Shown here: one piece after another, positions 6,594 through 10,688 of the stretch
Layout of the letters: the number at the start of each line of letters is the position of its first letter
How positions within the stretch are numbered: the stretch's first letter is position 1
Notes under the pieces: model-generated
Seen by the model: only the letters and a program-made list of their open reading frames with translations
The model's database searches: none
What the model was told of the DNA's origin: nothing
Position numbers and translations under genes: made by a program
From: Thermoplasmata archaeon
GTDB taxonomy: Archaea; Thermoplasmatota; Thermoplasmata; Thermoplasmatales; Thermoplasmataceae
Reading direction: 5' to 3'
NCBI GenBank assembly: GCA_021802165.1
Contig: JAKAAU010000031.1
Span: forward strand, 1 to 10,688
DNA length: 10,688 nucleotides

Positions 6594-6603
6594 CGTATAT
6601 ACG
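6594..6603. repeat. Perfect 10-bp palindrome in the taw1/SDR divergent promoter region
   Basis: CGTATATACG is a perfect dyad lying immediately upstream of the TATA-like box of the dehydrogenase gene, roughly -44 to -35 relative to its predicted start. It could be a regulator site. A 10-bp palindrome is expected by chance several times in a window of this size, so support comes only from its position. Confidence 0.25.
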
Positions 6604-6609
6604 CTAAAT

Positions 6610-6619
6610 TTTTTATAAG
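6610..6619 (+). promoter_or_regulatory. TATA-like box of the SDR gene; decides the start codon
   Basis: TTTTTATAAG is centred about 23-24 bp before the ATG at 6638. An alternative TTG start at 6620 would begin directly after the box, upstream of the transcription start, and so is unlikely. Confidence 0.5.
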
Positions 6620-6637
6620 TTGGGTACATTATTAATT

Positions 6638-7405
6638 ATGGCAAAACTTGAGAATAAAATAGTATTAATAACAGGTTCCTCAAGGGGCCTGGGCAACGCC
6701 ATAGCAAGAAAATTTTCAGCTGAGGGGGCAAGGATAGCCATAAATTATAACCGTGACAGGGAATCTGCAGAAAAATTGAGAAATGAACTTCCCGGATCAG
6801 AAATTTTCCAGGCTGATGTATCAGATCATGCCTCAGTGGCCCGTATGGTAAAGGATATACACAGTAAAATGGGCACCATAGATATTCTCGTAAACAACGC
6901 AGGCATACTCAGTACATTTTCATGGGATGAGTTCGATGATGATCGGGTAAGAAAAATATTTGATATTAATCTAATGGGACCAATATACACTGTGAAGGAA
7001 TGCATGGATGACCTCAAAAAAAGCCATGGAATTATTATCAATATGGCATCAAATGCAGGGGTTGGCACAGCTGCAAGAGGCACGACATTTTATTCTATTA
7101 CAAAGGCTGCAATTGCAATGCTTACCAAAAGGCTGGCATTTGATCTCATGGACTGGCATGTCCGTGTCAATGCCATAGCCCCAGGATGGATAGAATCAGA
7201 TATGACACTTGGCGGGAAAAGCCAGGAAGACGCAGAAAAACTCAGGCAGTCCTTCAGGTCTAAAACTGAACTCAACATGACCGGGAAACCTGAGAATATT
7301 GCTGATGCAGCTTTATTCCTTGCAAGCAGGGAATCAGAATATATGGATGGGCAGGTCCTTGTTGTGGATGGAGGAAGAATAGATAACCTGACGCACGGTC
7401 TCTGA
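6638..7405 (+). CDS. Short-chain dehydrogenase/reductase (classical SDR)
   Basis: A 255-residue NAD(P)-dependent oxidoreductase with a Rossmann fold. Visible in order: cofactor-binding TGSSRGLG (12-19), NNAG (86-89), and the full catalytic tetrad Asn111, Ser138 (in NMASNAG), Tyr152 and Lys156 (YSITK). The C-terminal APGWIESDM and MDGQVLVVDGG segments are typical of FabG-like and sugar-dehydrogenase members. Arg16 in the glycine motif, and the absence of an acidic residue at the end of the second strand (INYNRD), suggest preference for NADP(H). The substrate cannot be assigned; sugar dehydrogenases of this family are known in Thermoplasma, and 3-oxoacyl-ACP reductase is a common but probably misleading default name. 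It is divergent from taw1 and ends directly against the convergent permease gene with no intervening base. The ATG at 6638 is preferred over TTG 6620. Confidence 0.93.
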   Translation: MAKLENKIVLITGSSRGLGNAIARKFSAEGARIAINYNRDRESAEKLRNELPGSEIFQADVSDHASVARMVKDIHSKMGTIDILVNNAGILSTFSWDEFDDDRVRKIFDINLMGPIYTVKECMDDLKKSHGIIINMASNAGVGTAARGTTFYSITKAAIAMLTKRLAFDLMDWHVRVNAIAPGWIESDMTLGGKSQEDAEKLRQSFRSKTELNMTGKPENIADAALFLASRESEYMDGQVLVVDGGRIDNLTHGL

Positions 7406-8305
7406 TCAAACCAGATAGCCCAGTATAAATCCCAGGGACGGTGACAGAACCCAGGTCAGTATTATAATCAGGAATGGCCTCATATATATGGCCTTGTATT
7501 TATAGGAAATGCCCACACCAAATACACTTGATGTCAGTGTCTGGGTATTTGAAAGTGGCACAGCGAACAGTGTAGCAATTTCAACAAGCAAGGAAGAAAC
7601 CACCAGGGAAACAAGGGCATTGGAGTACCTCATGGAATACATTTCCTCCCCAACCCTTTTTATCACCCCGCTGCTGAGGAAGAAGGAACCTGCAAATATT
7701 GCAAATGTCATAATCAGAATGGTTGTAACATTAAATCCCTCAACATTTGCTATGAATCCCAGTGTGTTAGCACCAAGTGTAAACGCGGTCAGAAATGATG
7801 AAACCAGTATTAACAGTTTTAACCATTTTGCAACGCTCCATACATTTTTAAAGTTCCTGTGGAAAACTCCACGTTCTGTGACATATGAAACAATTATAGA
7901 AATTACCGGTGCAATTATCCAGAAGGCAATCATCAGCATGACAAACTTATAATCTATGGCATAACCTATACGGATATCAATACCAAGTGCTGTGCCTGCC
8001 AATGCCATGGTGAGTGATAATGGTGCCCTTCCTATGTTTGCAAAGAGAAATATGAGGAAGGAGATAAGAAATGCATAGGTAATATACATATATGAATGTG
8101 GAACCAGCGATAGGGACGCACCCCGGAGGAATCTTCCCTCTATTATAAGCCCCATGAAAAATCCGGTAGAACCAATTAAAATTCCAATGTACCTTTCCAC
8201 TATCCGTGATCCTATCAATGTACCGACCGCCGCGGAGAGATTGTTGCCTGATACAAGCAATGTGAGAAGAAATGTGAGTATGAGGGAGAATATAAAAAAT
8301 ATCAA
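7406..8305 (-). CDS. PiT-family inorganic anion permease (phosphate or sulfate transporter-like), atypical motifs
   Basis: A 299-residue integral membrane protein with roughly nine hydrophobic segments and the internal duplication typical of PiT (PHO-4) transporters. The N-terminal signature appears as VSGNNLSAAVGTLIGSRIV (about residues 18-36) and the second copy as TLGANTLG (about 176-183). In canonical members both carry a GAND-type Asp, here replaced by Asn22 and Thr181. The downstream motif normally written PVSTTH appears as PLSNTQTLTSS (about 250-260). The start is placed at TTG 8303-8305, which overlaps the stop of the DUF47 gene (TTGA) and is preceded by GGTGA at 8310-8314; reading further upstream in frame would give a polar 17-residue extension ahead of the first membrane helix. 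It pairs with DUF47 upstream as in many archaeal and bacterial phosphate systems. Substrate may be phosphate, but CysP-like sulfate transport is possible. Confidence 0.85.
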   Translation of the reverse strand: MIFFIFSLILTFLLTLLVSGNNLSAAVGTLIGSRIVERYIGILIGSTGFFMGLIIEGRFLRGASLSLVPHSYMYITYAFLISFLIFLFANIGRAPLSLTMALAGTALGIDIRIGYAIDYKFVMLMIAFWIIAPVISIIVSYVTERGVFHRNFKNVWSVAKWLKLLILVSSFLTAFTLGANTLGFIANVEGFNVTTILIMTFAIFAGSFFLSSGVIKRVGEEMYSMRYSNALVSLVVSSLLVEIATLFAVPLSNTQTLTSSVFGVGISYKYKAIYMRPFLIIILTWVLSPSLGFILGYLV

Positions 8306-8982
8306 CTTGTCACCGCAAGCATTATGGTGAATACAAGGTCCGAGATGTCCTCGCAATCATCCAGAAGGTCATCAAGCTTATGCGCAAGTGTATTCAGGTG
8401 CTCAAATACAAGGTATGACATTTTACCAGAATTTTTGTATGTGTAGTCAATGATATTGTCCTTGATCTCGTCTACCTGTTCTTCTATAGCCTCGATATTT
8501 TTTCTATCAGACCTCATCTTGCCCAGGTCATTTTCATTGAGTATGCTGTGAACATAATCCAGTGCCTTTTTGTTTGATTCCAGTATCTGGATAAAATTTG
8601 TGTAGGAATGATCCCTTATCTCCTTTTCGTCGGGAGACATGGAGTAATTTATGTTGAATCTATTGAGTTCTCTGCTTATGAAATAGGTTTTATCCAGTAT
8701 ATCGTCACATTTTTCTATCAGGTCAAGCAAATTGTCCATTAAGCTGGAACTGATTGCCCCACTTGTAACCTCGTGACGGAAATTTATATTCATTTCGTCC
8801 CCCTGCTTTTCCATTGTTCTGACCTTTTCATTGTAAGTTTCTATATCAGCAGGGGCATTTTTAAGCATTGATATTAAACTTGAAGAATTTTCTATGCCCA
8901 TTAAAGGGTATTCTGACAGTCTGGACAGAAGATTTTTTTCTCCCACCACAAGTATTCTTTTTAAAAAATTATAATTTACCAT
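8302..8982 (-). CDS. DUF47/PhoU-like protein (Pit accessory protein)
   Basis: A 226-residue, almost entirely helical protein of the DUF47 (UPF0111, PhoU-like) family, which is typically encoded beside PiT transporters and thought to modulate anion uptake. Its heptad-like helices contain the acidic clusters typical of PhoU-like metal-binding bundles: EKQGDEMNINFRHEV (about 58-72), LLDLIEKCDDILDK, IEEQVDEIKDNIID, and HKLDDLLDDCEDISDL near the C-terminus. It is soluble with no membrane segment. The ATG at 8982 has a TATA-like box about 24 bp upstream, so it is probably the leaderless first gene of the operon. Its TGA overlaps the TTG of the PiT gene. It lies only 38 bp after the radical SAM gene on the same strand. 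Function as an accessory or regulatory subunit is inferred from genomic pairing. Confidence 0.9.
   Translation of the reverse strand: MVNYNFLKRILVVGEKNLLSRLSEYPLMGIENSSSLISMLKNAPADIETYNEKVRTMEKQGDEMNINFRHEVTSGAISSSLMDNLLDLIEKCDDILDKTYFISRELNRFNINYSMSPDEKEIRDHSYTNFIQILESNKKALDYVHSILNENDLGKMRSDRKNIEAIEEQVDEIKDNIIDYTYKNSGKMSYLVFEHLNTLAHKLDDLLDDCEDISDLVFTIMLAVTS
8310..8314 (-). promoter_or_regulatory. Shine-Dalgarno motif GGTGA before the PiT gene
   Basis: The minus-strand GGTGA lies four bases before the TTG at 8305 and within the final codons of the DUF47 gene. It matches the archaeal anti-Shine-Dalgarno complement (GGAGGTGAT) and decides in favour of the TTG start. Confidence 0.55.
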
Positions 8983-9000
8983 GGCAGATTATAAAAAATA

Positions 9001-9010
9001 TGTATAAATA
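9001..9010 (-). promoter_or_regulatory. TATA-like box of the DUF47-PiT operon
   Basis: The minus strand reads TATTTATACA, centred about 24 bp before the ATG at 8982. A T6 run on the same strand at 8993-8998 may serve as terminator for the preceding radical SAM gene. Confidence 0.45.
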
Positions 9011-9020
9011 CTTTAAAGAT

Positions 9021-10688
9021 TTATGCTCTCGAGAGCATACTCAATGAGGAAATCTCTTTTGAATTTTCTATTCCCCATTTCTTTACTTTATCTATGTCAA
9101 CACCGTTCTTTTTGGCGATTTTTTCGACTACCTTGAGCATTATTTCACCGCCAACGCTGAGTATTGTCCCGGTGCCTGCACGGGCAAATATATTGCCATG
9201 TGTATCACGGAATCCATCTCTGGTTGCCATTTTTGCAAGGTGCCTGTAGGACGCATAATAAACACCGAGCTGTGTCGGGTTAAGCATAGAGTTCAGGCTT
9301 CTAGATTTTATCCTGCCAAGAGGTACATTTACCAGCGGTGTAACAGTGAATTCAAATGGTCTCCCGTCAACATAGGAATGGCTGAGCTGGTTAATCATTG
9401 CTATGGAGTCCCAGTTATCTTCATCGGTTTCCTCCTGCTGCCCAACCTGTATTGTAAAGGCTGATCTCCAGTAATATTTTGTTTCATTATAAACTCCTTC
9501 CCATACTATATCACGGAAAGACCCGTCTGCACCGATTCTCAGGGGCATTGTTTTATTGGGCATGTGCTTTAATGCAAGTGAGTCACTTCCGGTTTCGACT
9601 CCCGTCTGTATTCCTATCCAGTTGTCCGGCCCTGCCTTCAGTATTTCACTCAGCTTCTTTATAAGTTCAGGGAATGCAGCAGGTATGGATATCCTTCCAT
9701 GTGTGGGATTCGATCCTGTTACCCCCTTTATTGACATAACAGTTTTCATCAGGTTGACCATTTCATCCTGGTTCGGTGTGAACATCTTTTCATGCTTGTA
9801 TTCAAATATTTCATCGGAATGCAGCCATGCATGGTCATTTCCACCTTTTACGTTTACTTCTATTTCTCTCTTTATCCTGTCCAGGGAGTAATACCTCAGG
9901 GGTCTCAGTGTAACCTCACAGAAATCGCATCCAACACCGCAACCTCTCATAACTTCAACCATTCCCTTTGATGCAGGGTTGACAATTTCAGGTATATCCT
10001 CAAGCGCAGGATATGCCCTTATGCCGGTACCCCTTCCAACAAAGAGGTCATCGTTCTTGACGACCCTTCTGAAATGGTCATCGTATGTCATGTATCCCCT
10101 TGTGAACATATTTTTATCAATATCATCATGTTCTATTCCACGGAAAAGATCTGATATTATATCGTCCATCTCTCCGGAAACCACATAATCAAAGTGGTAT
10201 TTATCAATTTCATCCCTGAGGACCGTAAATTCCCAGACACCGGGGCCACCTATTACCAGTTTGGCCTTTTTTCCCTTTCTTATCTGGTTGATTCTCTCCA
10301 TGAGTATATCCCATTCACGCCTTACCCATGAATCAAGCTCTCCTCCGAATAATGCGGCGTATGACATGGTTGTCGGACCGATACCAAGGGGATCCATTGT
10401 GGATACTCCTATGATTTCAGTATCATCTGTGATAAAATTTGAAAGATAGTCCATATGGGCAACTGCAACATCCTTCTTTGGATTGTCCCTTAAAAGCCCC
10501 GCCTCTATTTTCCTTATGGCATATGGGGCATTTTTCGCCTCTCCATTCGGCAATGCCTCAGGGGATGGCCCTCTTAAGAATCTGTATACTCTTCCGGGTA
10601 CCTTGCTTCCCGGAGCGCATGGTAAAAAATCCAGCAGCGGGAAATTTCTGTAGTCGTAACTCAAGGTAGAGTCCGAAACTAAAACGTA
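9021..10688 (-). CDS. Radical SAM protein with cobalamin-binding-like N-terminal domain (5' end beyond window)
   Basis: At least 555 residues are visible and the frame is open to the right edge, so the N-terminus is missing. The TTG at 10664 is an internal Leu: the eight codons before it read YVLVSDST, a typical first beta strand of the N-terminal Rossmann domain. That domain continues through IIGVSTMDPLGIGP, LVIGGPG and DYVVSGEMDD (visible residues about 90-175), resembling B12-binding radical SAM proteins, but no DxHxxG cobalamin motif was found. The radical SAM motif CGVGCDFC lies at about visible residues 250-257, followed by EVTLRPLRYYSLD and a GVETGSDSL segment. A C-terminal region of about 180 residues follows. 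Function is unassigned; archaeal relatives of this architecture include lipid-modifying enzymes (GDGT ring synthases Grs, tetraether synthase Tes), but that is only a hypothesis here. It may be followed by the DUF47-PiT operon 38 bp downstream, which has its own promoter. Confidence 0.88.
   Translation of the reverse strand, partial: YVLVSDSTLSYDYRNFPLLDFLPCAPGSKVPGRVYRFLRGPSPEALPNGEAKNAPYAIRKIEAGLLRDNPKKDVAVAHMDYLSNFITDDTEIIGVSTMDPLGIGPTTMSYAALFGGELDSWVRREWDILMERINQIRKGKKAKLVIGGPGVWEFTVLRDEIDKYHFDYVVSGEMDDIISDLFRGIEHDDIDKNMFTRGYMTYDDHFRRVVKNDDLFVGRGTGIRAYPALEDIPEIVNPASKGMVEVMRGCGVGCDFCEVTLRPLRYYSLDRIKREIEVNVKGGNDHAWLHSDEIFEYKHEKMFTPNQDEMVNLMKTVMSIKGVTGSNPTHGRISIPAAFPELIKKLSEILKAGPDNWIGIQTGVETGSDSLALKHMPNKTMPLRIGADGSFRDIVWEGVYNETKYYWRSAFTIQVGQQEETDEDNWDSIAMINQLSHSYVDGRPFEFTVTPLVNVPLGRIKSRSLNSMLNPTQLGVYYASYRHLAKMATRDGFRDTHGNIFARAGTGTILSVGGEIMLKVVEKIAKKNGVDIDKVKKWGIENSKEISSLSMLSRA

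Noticed and set aside
7509..7952. 147-aa open frame on the plus strand.
   Set aside because: It is antisense to the PiT permease gene and has no family motif; the opposite frame encodes a clear membrane transporter.
9556..9891. 111-aa open frame on the plus strand.
   Set aside because: It is antisense to the radical SAM core including the region just after the CxxxCxxC motif, and shows no coherent domain.
1..10688. CRISPR arrays, insertion sequences, toxin-antitoxin or defence genes.
   Set aside because: No regularly spaced repeats, transposase motifs, terminal inverted repeats or defence domains were seen; gene content is core archaeal metabolism and information processing.

Overview
The window looks like chromosomal DNA from an AT-rich acidophilic archaeon, most likely of the Thermoplasmatales (Ferroplasma/Acidiplasma/Cuniculiplasma-like). 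The evidence is an Alba chromatin protein, an archaeal-type Taw1 wyosine enzyme, a prenyl-diphosphate synthase for ether lipids, a tRNA-Leu without an encoded CCA, and a recurrent promoter layout in which a TATA-like box sits about 23-26 bp upstream of the start codon, as expected for leaderless mRNAs. The placement is inferred from gene content; I could not run a database search.

Layout. Positions 79-1812 (minus) encode a thiamine-diphosphate-dependent enzyme of the acetolactate synthase/benzoylformate decarboxylase superfamily, followed upstream by tRNA-Leu(UAA) (1916-2000, minus). A plus-strand block then runs from 2095 to 5548: a small conserved-looking protein of unknown function, an Lrp/AsnC-type regulator, Alba, and an apparent operon of a geranylgeranyl/farnesyl-type diphosphate synthase, a cysteine-free Get3/ArsA ATPase with a C-terminal HSP20-like domain, and a 62-residue orphan that may also have its own promoter inside the ATPase gene. 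Taw1 (5560-6534, minus) converges on this block and is divergent from a short-chain dehydrogenase/reductase (6638-7405, plus). The dehydrogenase abuts tail-to-tail with a minus-strand operon of a DUF47/PhoU-like protein and a PiT-family anion permease. Upstream of that operon lies a large radical SAM protein with a cobalamin-binding-like N-terminal fold, whose 5' end runs off the right edge.

How the genes work together. The clearest functional units are DUF47 + PiT (a regulated anion permease pair, normally phosphate), idsA + Get3-like ATPase (coupled by a 1-nt overlap), and Lrp next to Alba (transcription and chromatin, each with its own promoter signals). First genes of transcripts appear leaderless, while downstream genes in operons carry Shine-Dalgarno-like GGTG/GGGG motifs.

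No CRISPR array, insertion sequence, toxin-antitoxin pair or obvious defence island was seen. The items most worth a second look are the PiT homologue lacking both signature aspartates, the Get3d-like cysteine-free ATPase with its 62-aa neighbour, the radical SAM protein of unassigned function, and the conserved-looking 84-aa orphan. No stretch over 300 bases lacks a gene.
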